Assembly: GCF_051020975.1 (NCBI RefSeq)
Contig: NC_135039.1
Span: 13,800,692 to 13,864,691, forward strand
DNA from: Osmia lignaria lignaria
Lineage: Eukaryota > Arthropoda > Insecta > Hymenoptera > Megachilidae
Direction of reading: 5' to 3'
DNA length: 64,000 nt
Positions within the stretch are counted from its first letter, which is position 1. Every line of letters begins with the position of its first letter. Under the pieces are notes generated by a model. The model did not search any database. It saw nothing but the letters and a program-made list of their open reading frames with translations, and was not told the DNA's origin. The translations under genes were made by a program, and so were the position numbers. Positions 51,701 through 64,000 of this stretch are shown piece after piece.

Positions 51701-52849
51701 TGATAAATTAATCGGCAAAGACTATCGTATTAGATATGTCTTCATTATCAGCTCGTTCTGGCCGAGTTAATAATTAGACAGAGGCTGACGAAGCACTCAT
51801 TTAACTATTCTAATTCAGGAATATTGCACACGTAACAGGGAACTTTAATCGGTTCACTGATTCATGTAACACATCGCCGATTGTATTAGGAATTTATTGT
51901 ACTATGGATGTTTAATGCGTTTCATCGGTATCAGCGAATTAGTATGGAAGCTCTGCGGTATGATTAATACCTGCCTCAAAATTCGTTCTCGATGCTAATA
52001 CAGCCTCTGTATATTAATATCGTTTAACTCGCGAAGGGTTACAAGCTTCCTGTAACAACGTTAAAAATAATTCAATAAATTTCTAAACGAGCTGTACAAG
52101 TGAAAATTAGTGTTAAAAATATGAACCAGTGTCACAGGTCGTAGAGAAATCAATAGAGGTGACGTGTAGCTGAAGGATGTTTTAAAACTCCGGCAGGAAG
52201 TTACGCGTGTATCTAAAAAGCGTTATTAGGTCGACTTTATAGAGGAAGTTCCCGGGCGTTTCTTTAAACTTACTTTCGGCGTGCTTGGCTGTGCAAACGT
52301 GTTCGCAAACTCAATCGGGAATTCTCAATACACAGTAGACACCTTTAAGGCGAAATTGGCGTGCCGTTGAAACCTCTTAGCGTAGCTACGTGCCACGATG
52401 AATCGAGGGCTTTCTTAAATATCGTCGGAAGCCAGACACCGCCGTTCCTATAAAGTCGTGAAAAATGTTTTCGGATGGAACGTGGTGAAACGATCGAATC
52501 TTTCTACTATTTGCACACCGTATACGAATCATACTTCCGTAGCAATTGATTTTGATAAAAATTGAGTCTAAGGGTGCTTTTCTTAAAAATCATTTTACTC
52601 CCATCATTCATATTATTAAAAAAAAAAAGATGGAACACAGATTCATTGTTAATATCCACCCTTTCATAAGGGATACGAAATTTGGCGCTTGGGATTAAAA
52701 AGTTTTGATGTGTTCCATCGAGCCTCGCTCGGGTTAAACCTGTCCTTCCCACGACGGCGTATCACTGAACGCGTCCTCTTTCAAAAAACTGCGCCAGAAA
52801 AGGCACTTCGGCCTCAGTAGGGAACAGTAGCTTTCCCGAACCATTGTAC
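48770..52849. other. Gene-free stretch (48.8-52.85 kb)
   Basis: Mixed-composition DNA with CpG-richer patches near 50.2-50.9 kb. No coding family, RNA gene or transposon was recognised. A telomere-like tract lies at 49486-49515. Confidence 0.45.
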
Positions 52850-53301
52850 GGTACGTGATTGGTGGCGGAGGGGGGTAGCAGGTCTGGGGTGGCGCGCATG
52901 CGTGTTCCGCGGGGTTGGTCGCGTTGCCTGCCGAGTCTGTATCCCGGCGTCATCGGCAGTTATCGGCGAACCGCGATTCAATCCTCGTCGCTTCGAGTCG
53001 CGTCGGTGTACCGGCGAGATGTAACGCGACTGACACAACTCGACAGGAGAGATCGTAAACCTGTAATCGTGACGTTTGTAACTGATCCGACCGATCGGGG
53101 AACAAAAGAGCCGCGGTATACGCGGACCGTCCTGGTGATCGCGAAGGTGTGGTGTGTGTTGCAACGGATCGTTTCTTGTTTTTCTTTTTTATATCTTTCT
53201 TTCCCTCCTGTTTTCCCTTGGTGACCAGGACATCGATCCCTCGGTGCTGTCTGCAACGTGTCAAGGACACCGGTGTACGGCTCGGACTCGTCCGCCTCGA
53301 G
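52850..53301 (+). promoter_or_regulatory. CpG-rich promoter-like segment with putative non-coding first exon
   Basis: The region is markedly richer in GC and CpG than its surroundings. It contains a near-consensus NRF-1-type site, CGCGCATGCGTG, at 52893-52904. Downstream, 53041-53301 ends in the consensus donor CTCGAG|GTACGT at 53302, as expected of a 5' untranslated exon whose coding exons lie further right, possibly beyond the window. Several overlapping ORFs on both strands (up to 129 codons) reflect the low stop-codon density of CpG-rich DNA, and none looks like a protein family. Direction and exon are inferred. Confidence 0.4.
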
Positions 53302-56300
53302 GTACGTGTTGATTATTTTCGCGCGAGTGGTCAGACCAGGTGGGACAGTTCCATGGTGTGGCCCCATACCGACTGGGTCCGTTGCTTATGGTAGACCGGT
53401 GTGGCGGGTGTGCCGCGCATTGTTCGTTTGAAATTTCGCGCAGTCCAGCGGTGTTTCTGACACGCCGGACGTGTGTGTCCGCGTTGACCGAGCGAGGGCA
53501 CAGGCGGGCATACCCGGTACTCGGGTTCTATTACATCTGGAGTAGCAATTGTTGCGAGCGGTTCTTAATCAGGACCGCTTAATTCCGCGCCCGGAATGAC
53601 TTTAACCTTCGCCTCGGCCCTTGAACTCGAGCATTGTTTACTCTGGCAATTTGCATAAGTTGAGCACAGGTCGAAGTTTCAGAGGGACCGCAGCATTCCT
53701 CCGCGACCTTATGAAACTGTCTGGGTTGGATCTGGGTTAGGACACCCTCTTAAGGATCGACTTAATTTTTACCACCGGATAAAGGCTCGGCCTAAGGACA
53801 TAACTCGAGAGGAACAAAGAAATGTGAATTAGATTCGCGTCCCAATGTCCCAGGGATGACTGACACTGTCGATTGATCTTGTTTACGTGATCCGGAAAGG
53901 CTTCAGGGTTCAGTGCATTGCGGCGGAGAATCAAGGTTAACCTTGAGGCTGCTGTAAACACAGGCCGCTGTACACAGCGTGATAACGGTTCGTCGCGCTT
54001 CCCGGGGCACGGAATCAATTGGGCGAAGTTAGCAACGACGATTAGAGCTCTTCTAACGACTAGCAGCCCCGTTAGCATGAAACATTATCGTTTCGAAGGG
54101 GGGCGGAGGTGGGTGCGCTAATAATGATCGTCCCGTAGTAGCTAATGTTTTGACCGTGTTTCTGGTTCGCGCCGTATGTGCAGTCGAAGTATAGTTGGCG
54201 AAATATAGGCGAGCTGCGGCATCGGTGTGGCTGATATTACAGCCCGTAATGTACCGGCCATCTCGTACAACGGGGACATTTCTCGAAACTTTGAAACGGT
54301 CCGTGGTCACGGTTGAATTGCTTCATTAGATCTTACTCGAAGGGAATTAAGGGCATCCACTTCGAACGCCTCGCAATGTTCTCCTTTGTGAGACTTCCTT
54401 GACATTGGGTTCAGCTTTTCGACTTATTGGTGTTAGTTATGAGATTCTTGGCTCTTCCATAACCAATGGAATCCACGGATCCATCGATAGCCATTTGTTT
54501 ATCCGAGCAACAGCGGCAGACAAAGAGCTATAGTAGGTAGAATACTATGACCCTCCCCTATAGTGGGGTACCTAGGGAGGCGAATTGAGCAATCGGTTAT
54601 GCAGTACCACTGTACACGTTGAAAAGCAGCGGTTCTTTGTCGTTCATTCTTGGTATAGCGTGAATGTTGATCATACACCATGACTGAGGCAAATTAGTCC
54701 TCGAGATACATTAGCATTTATTAATATTCATCGCGATTCTTAAAAAAGACTGGCATGGAAACAAGTGTATTTGCGGGTAGAGATTCATTTTTGTTCTGTT
54801 TCGTTTCCCTAAAACGATATCGTGTTTATTCGAACGAAAATAATGGTGGATTTTATTCTTTTCATTTTTGGAGTGAAAGGTAGTAGAGATATTGTGGGCT
54901 AATTGAAAAATAATTTATTTTTCATTTCCGTGCCCGCGACTCGCCACGCGAGCCATTTTAATTGGAACTGAAAAGTCGACCGTGTTTCCGTGCCATTAAA
55001 TTACTCGGTTTCCTTTGATTCCACGTTTCCCCTGTCTTCGATATTAATTTTCAATAAAAATGCTTGCTTGCTCGCATCCAGACAATGCGTCCCGCTACAA
55101 AATGTTTTATTTGTAATGAATTAATTACCGGTTAATAACCGCGTGCAGGATATTCAGATTGAACTCGAATAATTCTTGACTGAATGCAAGAGGGAACATA
55201 ATATGCTATTAATTATTAATTCAATTACGTAAACTGGTCATTTTTATAGAATTTCAAGATAATTAACAAATTATTCTCTTTATATCCTGACTTTTATAAA
55301 AAGATTTAATATTAAAGAACAGAATCCGGCACAAACAGTACATGCAATGTTTAATTTTCAATTAAGAAAATTATTGGTTAATTAATCCGTTAATAACAAC
55401 GGGTCAGTATTAAGTTCACCGTGAAGTAAACGATACAATACATCGACTGCTAATCGAATGTTCCTTTGCACCGTAACTTTAATAATATGAACAGTGATGC
55501 ATACATTAAACGACGGCGATATTAACCTGTTCCTCTGCAACTAGTAACGACGCCACTAACCATCATTAACGTCCTTAATGAAACAGGGTGAATCGCTAAA
55601 TATGGACAGTCGTTAGGGATGGGGTGGTTAAGTAGATACTAGGCAGGTGCAACAGGAGTGTATCTCAGGTGCACTTATTAAATTAATTTTGTAAAGATTT
55701 AAACAGAACAGGGCCCACTTGAATATGAGACATTTCCTTAAAAAATTTTCAAAGCTTTTTGTAATTTGTTTTGAATCGTCCTATAGAGAAGAAGGGCTAG
55801 CCCATGGAGTGGTCTAGTGCGGCAGTGGAAAAGAGGCTTAGCAAGGGCTGAAGAAAGCAGAGGTAGAGGGAAATTTCACGAGTCTGAGAGAAGGGGTTGC
55901 TCTCTGGTTGCTTCCTCTCACTCGTTTCATTCCGTTCTCGACCTTTCTCTTGGGCAATCTTCCCCAAAACACCACCCTCTCTAGTCTCCGGGGGTCAATG
56001 TCTGCTGGAACGGCAACCTTGTCTCGCTTGATGCCGGCGCAATTGGAATTCTCAGTTCCGTTCTTACCCTTTCGAGACGGATGGCATATATATACCCCCT
56101 AGAAAATAACTATTTGTTTTCGTTGATATACATATAGATATGATAAATTATGCATAATCTTCTACCAGAACTCCATCTGTTATCCAACAGTTTCCATTTT
56201 TAATCATTTTTTCAAAATTTAATTATAATTATCTACATACCTGCCATAATGATTCATAGTTGATTTATTCATAAAGTAGATACTTTATTTTATTTGAAAA

Positions 56301-57335
56301 CTTTGAAATAAGTGTTTCGCGAACAAATTAGAGATTCCTTGAAACAAGGGAAAAGGAATGGTACACTTTTAGTTGTTTCATTGCAAGTGAATTCCAGGAT
56401 ATGCTAGGTGCTCGGTCGTAGCATCCACTGAACGGATAACTTTATTTAATGGCTCCACGCCCTTAAATTTCGGGCTTTGGGCGCGAGGGTGGCGAGAACA
56501 GTTCACGGAGGCGTTGTACCGTTGATCGTTGTCGGGCTGTTTGCTTTCGTTGTGTTCGCGGCGGTGTTGTTCTGCAGCTCGTTTGATGTACGGAAGTTTG
56601 AGATTTTTGGGGAGCTTCCGTTTATGGAATTCGCGAAGCTGTTGGCGTTGTTGCGCGTGCACGCGCCCGCGCGCACCCACGGCTAACCGACCGAGCGAAA
56701 CATAACTGCCTAGCTGGATGTTTTATGTATTTTGCTGCGCGCCGAGTTTGAGAGAAAGGTCGTTTCAGTTTCCAGCTCTTTCGTGTGAAGTCCTTTGTTA
56801 GCAACAAATAGAAAGGTTATAAAATTTGATACTTTGCCTATAATCAAATTTAACCTGGAAAGTAAAATAATTCTTTGTTCATCAGAGAAATAGGAACACA
56901 GAGCCTTTTATTTATAAACTATATGCAAGCACATAGTAAAAGGAAAATGAAGGGAAATGTATTAATAGAATAGAATTTTTTAGATATAAATCCAAGAAAA
57001 AATAAGGCGACAAATATTACTTTCTACGTCGGTCAAAATTCAATGCAGCCCTTCCTTTCCCTATTCCACCTACCCTTTCATATTTCACCCTATCTACACG
57101 CATGTATTTCCCCCCGCATATACACATATGTATACCAAGGGCAGGATTCGACTACATTATTTTGGTACCAGGATTTCGATCCCCTTCAATCCCTGTCCTC
57201 ATCTCTTGCCACAGATTTCTTTCGTCGGCAATTTTCTGCATAATATCTCGCGATCGGTGTCTGCATTTCCAGTATCTGGGTTTCAGACGAGGCTCGCGTG
57301 TATAGATAGCTGTGACAATAGCTGAATGCCTAAAT

Positions 57336-57366
57336 TAAGTTAGGTAAGGTTAGGTTTAGGTTAGAT
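57336..57366. repeat. Interstitial telomere-like motif (GTTAGGTAAGGTTAGG)
   Basis: About 30 bp of degenerate TTAGG-type units. Comparable short tracts occur at 39486-39499, 49486-49515, 60050-60072 and 60186-60198. Confidence 0.55.
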
Positions 57367-58874
57367 TTTGGTGTAGAGGGTGCTTAGAATTGTAAGTTTT
57401 CTATTAGAAAACAGAAGACATATCCTGTTGAACTTAACCTAAAATGCAGCTAACATGGTAGTCAAAGGGTTAACATTACTCATTTTACTTTTTTAACCAG
57501 TTGATTGCAAGTTAGCTGTCAGTAAACCTCTGAAAATCGACTCGTACAGTAAGATCCAGGATGAAAAGGCCCCGTCACTCAATTTTCTTCCAAAGAATAA
57601 GCCCATTCTCTCGGCACACCACAACTTTTACCTCTCCATCGAAGATTCAAGGACGATCGAGCCTTATTCTTCCCGGCTCTCCAAGTTTCCCGGCCATACA
57701 CGGTAATAAAGTATTGTTAACGTGGCCTCTCTCATAAGTCGTCGACGTCGTCGTCTAGGGAAAATTCTTGACAAGCTTCTCCTCGGCGTACAGCTACAAA
57801 GCAACCAGCGTTCTGGAACGCGAGGAAACGCTGAAGATAACTACGATGAGAGGGCCCGTGAGATTCTTGTGTCAATCAGTGAACCGGAATTCGAGAGCGG
57901 GGCATTTTTCGTCTGTTCCTTTGCTAACACAGTATTTCCCAGCGAGAAAGAAGACACTTTTCACGTCCTTTTTACCACGCTGAAATTTCAACTGTTGCGT
58001 TCGTTCGATGGTAAAACGAAGACCCACTGCGAGAACCCAATTAGCCCGAGGTTCGTGTACGGGCAAAACGAATCTTTGAGCTTCTCCAACGGCAACGATC
58101 GATTAATTGCTCGTTCTTTTGCCGTTCGATGCTTAATCGATCGATAAGGAGAACGTGGAAAATGATTTTCACTCGTGGACTTTGATGCATGAAATAGTTT
58201 TCATGAAAACTGAGAATGTTGCATCAGGCAGAGAGGGCACTGGGCATGACGCGGGCAACGCGAGGACAGGGCAATCTGGCGGGAAATATCAATGAATATA
58301 AAATGTAAATGATTCAAAAAATAGAAGTTTGAAAAATGGTATCTCTTTTAGCCATAAAAGTTATTTGTTTCTAGTTGAAAAAATCTAACAAGTGGAATTA
58401 TCCCTAGGTTGAAAGATCACCGAAAAATAAAAGGGAAAAATGGCAAATTGAAACCTTTTGACGGAATTTAGAGCATATGCAATCAAAATTGTTTTACACT
58501 GGCCGAATTTCGAAACCGTATTGTCAGCGTATAGATTTATTTTAACCATCGGGGCTGCAGCTGGATTTATTTTGACCGTCAGAGCTATGAGCTCTCGTAA
58601 ATTCTATAGCTTTGAGTTCATACCGCGGGAAAAAGGCAAAAAAACATTAAATTCGGCAATCCAGCAGCTGTTTGAAGTTGAGCGTCGCGATGCAGTAAAC
58701 CGTATATCAAAAGAGATTTGTTTGCGCGGTCCTTTTATTTCCAATCGTTCAGCTCTCTTGGGGCATTGATGCCTGTTGAATAATTTCAATAAAATCTCTT
58801 AATTCGTTAAAAAATATTAACTGAGAAAAGTGTCAAAAATTGACCAACTTCTTAGTTTTAGGTTAGTACACTAA

Positions 58875-58908
58875 AAGTACCATAACCTAAATTTAGGTTA
58901 AGGTACTT
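58875..58908. repeat. 34-bp near-perfect palindrome built on AACCTAAATTTAGGTT
   Basis: The left half AAGTACCATAACCTAAA and the right half TTTAGGTTAAGGTACTT pair with a single mismatch and no loop. The core joins two telomere-like motifs head to head. It could form a cruciform, or it may mark a small inverted duplication. Confidence 0.75.
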
Positions 58909-61900
58909 AGGCTATAAGTGCTTTTAATTAGGATCTTCCATCTAAATTACTCTGTTATTTTGAAAATTAGCTCAGTTAATAATTAATTGCCCAGATAATT
59001 CGAGTCCTCTCAAAGGTCCATTTCTCGACTCCTAATCTCACCCATCTTTAACTTTGAAATCTTATCTAACCTAAATGATGTATCACGCGTTTAGTAGCTT
59101 GAACAAATCGTCAGGGTATCGATCGATGTTATTCGTCGACGCTTTTAGACTGCTCGTTACTCGATTATACTCTATCGAACCGGCTGATACGTAATCCTGC
59201 TCATCGACAACGACGACGCCCGAGAAGAATCCACTTACGAACGGTCGATCGGTTCGTCGTTTCAAAATTAACTCTAATCTAGGATCAGACCGCTTATAAA
59301 GTGGGTGCAGAGATTTGAGGGAGAACAAAAAAATGATCGTTACTGGCTACTGTGCCGGCTCACCTAATTGGACGACACGGGGCATTTTGTTCGCTCAATT
59401 ATTCTATGCCGTTATCGAGGCTCTTTGCGTTTAAAATTACGAGGAACAGTCTGATCAATTGTGTTCTTTTTAATTTCAGCCAATGTAGAGTAATACACAA
59501 AATAATTTTCTTAAAATGATTTTAAAAAAATTTTTATTTCATTTTATTTTGGTTTGTTAGGGGCTGTAACAATATTCGAAAATTTATATAACACTCGGTA
59601 TTGATCAGATATTTCGCGGACCACGTAATTCGACGAATCAACCTGATTAGTCGCATCCCGCGCTCAAACAGGCGGCCATCAAAGCCCATAAATCGTCCTC
59701 GGTCCACCATCTAATCTGTAAATTCGAAATGAGTTATACTCTGGCAGTGTGTGCTTTTCTAGAACGCTGCTTATCCGAATCTCCCGCTTGTTTCCCGATT
59801 TGTGCTCGTGGCGAGTCGGTTTGTTGACCTTTTGACCCATAATTGGTTATCGAGGTGCTACTGCAATTGGTCACTGTTAGCAAACAGTTTGGACGATCGA
59901 AACCGAAGCGTTTGATCGTTCCTGAACATTGAATTCTCAGATATTTCAGGCTTAAATGATTTGAATTCTTTGTCCACAGATAAAATATACTTTTCTATTT
60001 CTAACCTCACTTTTTCAAATATTTTTCAATATGGCGTATGTCAATGTCTTAACCTAACCTAACATAACCTAGTTTTTCACATCCTTTCTGGGACTAATTG
60101 ATTTTAGAAAATTTATTTTAGAACTTACAATCTCTTTTTACAATTTATTTTAAGATACACCTTCTTCCCAACCTCCAAATACCATCCTAACCTAACCTCA
60201 GCCTCTCAAGATCACATTGTTTCGTCTACGAATCATTCAATTATTCGCCCCAAACGACAAACATGAAGGAGAGAACTAACGAGGGCAAACAATTCTGCTG
60301 TCTCCAATTACACGACCAGAAACGACCTCACAGAGTTGTCTCGAACAATTTCTCGCGAACGTATGCAGCCGGCTGGATGATGCTGCTCCGTGTCCGCGCA
60401 CTTGAGCATTTAAAATGCTCCCTTTCGTCCCTTTTTTTCCCTCGGTGTCACTTACCTGGCGTAACGCTTTTAGCTTGGTGTCTGTGTACAAAGTGTACAC
60501 AGTCTCTAACTTGGTCCGTGCGTCGTGTTGCATATGGAAATGTAGTCACGACGCAGAGGTTCTTACGTACCAGACCAAGGTGTGCATGCACGGATACTCT
60601 CGGCGAGCATTTAAATTTAGTTCTTTTTCGTTGGTCCTTTTTCGCGTGTCCCCAGCAACGTTTGCCAGAGTTTGGGAAAAAGACTGGGGAATTCAACCAA
60701 GGATTCAAAATTACAGCTTGAAAAATCTTCATCTCTTTTTCATGCAAATTACAGGATTATAAAATCAATTTCCTTTTATTAATTTTTTCTACGTCCTTAT
60801 CAATTTTTATAGACCCGTATAATCTAAGTGTAGCGTCGAATAACAAAATGGTGCACCTACAAAGAGAAGAAGTAGAGCATAAAGAAAAAAACAATGAAAC
60901 TATAGTCGAAAAACAATTCTGTGGCGTGTTCACGGGGAAAACGCTGAAAATTCGTAAACGTCTACCCTTGTAACACAAGCAGGCATACATTAGTGTTGGT
61001 GCGGCGCACAGACGCTTTACATAATATCTTTGCCATTGTAAAATGCAAAGTACTGCACAGGGCGAGTCTCGCTGAGCCAGCTTTTTCCTTCCGCCGCGTT
61101 CGCACTCCGTGTACCGTGAGAGAGAGAAGAGTAGAAGGGATGCCTCGAAAGCAAGTTTTTGTCTTCTCATGTAAATCGCCGCGTAGACGGGCCGATTGAG
61201 GGCTTAAGCACATATTTTTGTATTCCCTTCTTAGGGCGAGTCGATCGTGTTCGTCTCGACGAGAATCTTCGAGAGGAAATCGATATCGCTGTTAAAGAAG
61301 TGGTAGATGTACAGGGTGTATAAAAAAGATCTATCTTGAAAACATCAGGTTTTCAAAAAAAAAACATTTTACACAAAAATTCTTAAATTTTTTATATGGG
61401 ACACAGTTTGGGCTAAGTTGATTCTTTCAGTGGATTTGGTTAAATTAGTTGGGCATAATTAAGGTTAGATGTACCCATTGACTTAGGTGGGCCTAATTGA
61501 AGTTAGAAGTGTCTTTGACCAAGTTGGGCCCTTGTAATTAGTATTTATTCATAAACAGAAGAAAATTGTCCTAAACATAAACCTATAATAGAAACTGATG
61601 GATCCTTCGAACATGGTTTAAATTCAACTCAAGAACACACATATGGCTGAGATAGAGGTTAGGTTTAAATCAAATCTTGCTTGAGCTTGTAAGACATATC
61701 TGTATCAGGCTTAAATCAATCATAGGTTACGTAGAAATCAGACACTGTACAAGCTTAGACTGGATACGTAATCAACACAGAGTAGACAAGTGTTAGTGCT
61801 GGATTATGACTAGTTTAGGCTAATACTACATCTGGCCTACCTGGAGATATTGTTGGCAATAGCTCGTTACAGATGAGACATGTTAATCAAGCACGTCTTG

Positions 61901-64000
61901 GGAACAATATTGGTTAGATGTTCATCCTATGCATGTATGCACATCATAAATAAGCTAGTAATCAGATGAACGAAATTGAGAAGTATTCTAAAAAAAAAAA
62001 AAATGGCTTCTCAGGTGCTCAACTAATAAAACCAACGTACAGCTTCACCGTAAGAAATATATCTCTCACTGGGGTCCCAGGGGTCGAAGGCAATTCACCG
62101 ACCGATACGTAGCAGAAATGAAATTCCGTGATTTGTTTAGATCGAATTCACGCGGGGATCGCGACACGTATAAATCCCATATCTCGTCCGGGACATGGAG
62201 ATCCGGGGTTCGGGAACGAGTTAAAAGTATTCCATCGTGCTCGCATTCCACAATTTGCTTCGACGAATGTGACGATATTTTTTCATCCATGGATATTCCA
62301 TAAGTCTATTACTGACAGAAGGCTTAGCCTGGTCCTGGCCCAATATCTTTTTGTAGACACTACTACATCTACATCATATCCAAATTTTCTTGAACTCAGA
62401 AATTAGGTTAGGAATCAGGTATATAACTGGTTAAATTATTTCGTCAGTCCGGACGAGGATCTTTGGTATTGAAAGAAAAGTGATAAAAAGTATTGTATTG
62501 ATTTTTCATTTATCTTGGATAGCTTAACAAATTTAAGAACCAGGCATTGAATATAGCCCAGGGAGAAATATCTCCACCAAAGCTGGAACGTGGAATTCCA
62601 TGCGAGTTCTGCCAATATTTCTTCACAGCTCACAAGTGTCAGCAGTATTGCGGAACACATTTCGCAGTATTCCTAGAGTTATGCCTGTATCTGCCAGTGG
62701 CGGGCGTTACCGTAAATTTTTCAGATCCGTAACCATTGTTTGATACACTTGGAAAAACTTTGGGAGAAAAACAACGCAGTCAACTTGATATTTATTTTTT
62801 CAGAAGTATTTCTAGGGCACTTGGCAGAGAGAACTGATTTTAAGATATAAAACTTATAATTTTAATTTTTAACATTAACGATAGTAGAAACAGAATGAAT
62901 TACTCGTTGGTACACCTAATACAGAGGTAACTATTCCTAATGGCGTAATAAAGTTGACCAAAGAGAAAAGCTGCAATGGGCTCAAAGTTCAAGCGGATTG
63001 CAACGGGCAAAGGGTTAATGACAGGCCACCGCACGGCCAATTATTTAACCAATTATTTAGCCGAGTGTCCGACCAGTAAAGCAGTTTTATCAGCAAACAA
63101 GCCGACGATACAACTACCGTGTCTCGGTCATGCACTCTTCTTGACGGCATATCGATTCCCCACATCGTTACGCGGACGGGCGTACGTGGCCACGCGTGTA
63201 TAGGTTATGTTCGACCAGGCCACCAGGTTATCTATACGGGCCCTTTTAACGCGGCAGCATTGTCTTTAGTGAATTGCATTCCGTAGATACTGTCAGCTGT
63301 TGGTGTTGTTGTCGTTACTCGTGCCCGATGATTATCGTTGCTATATCGAGAGCATTATGCGGCACACGTGCGGTTGCACTGCTGCCAACATTGCGAGACC
63401 CGCTTGAAATCGTCCTATGACCGATGAACCTTGATGGACTGTGAAGAAATCCGATCAAGAGTTCCATTATCTGATATGCTCCCCAGGATTTCTAATCTCC
63501 TTAACTGAAATCCCCCATCTGCTATTTTTTAATTTTAAGAGTATTTTTTTAAAAGGTACCAGAAGACAGTTTTTATTTTTAATTTATTTTATCATTTGAA
63601 TCACCGCACCGCAAATTTTTATTCGACCCCAAATATCACCAATTTACGTCCTCAAACGACCAGCAACACTCTGACCTAACCACCTAAGCTCCCTCTGTCC
63701 TTAAAAAGAGAGGAGAAACCATCCCACCCAACAGAATAAAAAGAACTCGCCGGTGCTCTCCAAGCTCCCAGTAGCCCTGAGCAAAGGAACGACTGTGAAC
63801 GCGTCTCGCTCAAACATGCATAGAATTTTCCCGACCGTCAGCCGGATGATTCAATGCATCCGTGAACATCCTCCAGCGGCTAAAAGATATGTGTCAGCGA
63901 GGAAACACGTGGAATGATATAGATGGACTACTCGTCGTGCATTTATCATCGTAAATCGTTCCTCGAGATAGATTATTACCTCTCTAATTGAAAGGGCTTT

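Larger units (their letters stand above)
53302..64000. other. Gene-free stretch or intron (53.3-64.0 kb)
   Basis: If the donor at 53302 is real, this could be the first intron of a gene continuing past the window. It has telomere-like motifs at 57.3 and 60.1 kb, the palindrome at 58.88 kb and a mariner-like end at 61.3 kb. ORFs at 57722-58147 (non-ATG start) and 60263-60721 (ATG, 152 codons, overlapped by other ORFs) are left uncalled for lack of any protein-family signal. Confidence 0.45.

Noticed and set aside
52814..53367. Overlapping ORFs of up to 129 codons on both strands
   Set aside because: All lie in the CpG-rich promoter-like segment. None has protein-family features and they contradict one another.
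57722..58147. 141-codon plus-strand ORF
   Set aside because: It begins with GTG just after an in-frame stop and has no upstream acceptor of quality. Two other frames are also open, so chance is the simpler explanation.
60263..60721. 152-codon ATG ORF
   Set aside because: Cys/Trp/Arg-rich composition typical of random translation; large ORFs also occur in another plus frame and on the minus strand over the same bases.
60757..61170. 137-codon minus-strand ORF
   Set aside because: Cys/Leu/Ser/Arg-rich without family motifs; overlapping ORFs on both strands.
1..64000. tRNA genes, known insect microRNAs and CRISPR arrays
   Set aside because: I looked for B-box-like GGTTCGAATCC words, and for common conserved insect miRNA mature sequences such as let-7, miR-1, miR-9, bantam and miR-124, and found none by eye. 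No direct-repeat/spacer array is present. A covariance-model scan would be needed to exclude RNA genes.

Overview
The window looks like nuclear DNA of an insect, most likely a hymenopteran (ant, bee or wasp). Three multi-exon genes have short introns (65 to about 620 bp) with GT/AG borders. The flanking DNA is AT-rich but keeps many CpGs, and AACCTAACC/GGTTAGGTT motifs (the insect TTAGG telomere unit) are scattered through it on both strands. The species cannot be fixed from the sequence.

Layout. 1-14.5 kb: no gene found; it holds palindromic motifs, degenerate simple repeats, a decayed open frame (10.8-11.1 kb), one copy of a dispersed repeat (8.1 kb) and a small hairpin MITE-like element (14.1 kb). 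14.58-24.14 kb: a compact gene island. (i) A seven-exon quinone-oxidoreductase-like MDR gene on the minus strand, with a probable mitochondrial presequence. (ii) A head-to-head promoter with a palindromic NRF-1/EWG-type site, followed on the plus strand by a good first coding exon whose gene I do not recognise; it may be a 76-residue two-exon protein ending at 20532. (iii) A five-exon Nudix hydrolase of the DUF4743/YJR142W family on the minus strand, whose stop codon would overlap the stop of (ii). (iv) The rRNA-processing factor EBP2 on the plus strand, divergent from (iii). 24.3-64 kb: about 40 kb without a recognisable protein gene. It contains a CpG-rich promoter-like segment with a putative non-coding first exon (52.85-53.30 kb), a nearly perfect 3 x 257 bp tandem repeat (48.0-48.8 kb), a second copy of the 8.1-kb repeat in inverted orientation (34.0 kb), cryptically simple repeats and telomere-like motifs. 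It may be intergenic regulatory DNA or a long intron.

The three confident genes do housekeeping work in different places: a probable mitochondrial oxidoreductase, removal of damaged thiamine diphosphate, and 60S ribosome assembly in the nucleolus. They share no pathway that I can see. The joined exon structures were assembled by hand from splice-site consensus, reading phase and family resemblance, with no transcript evidence.
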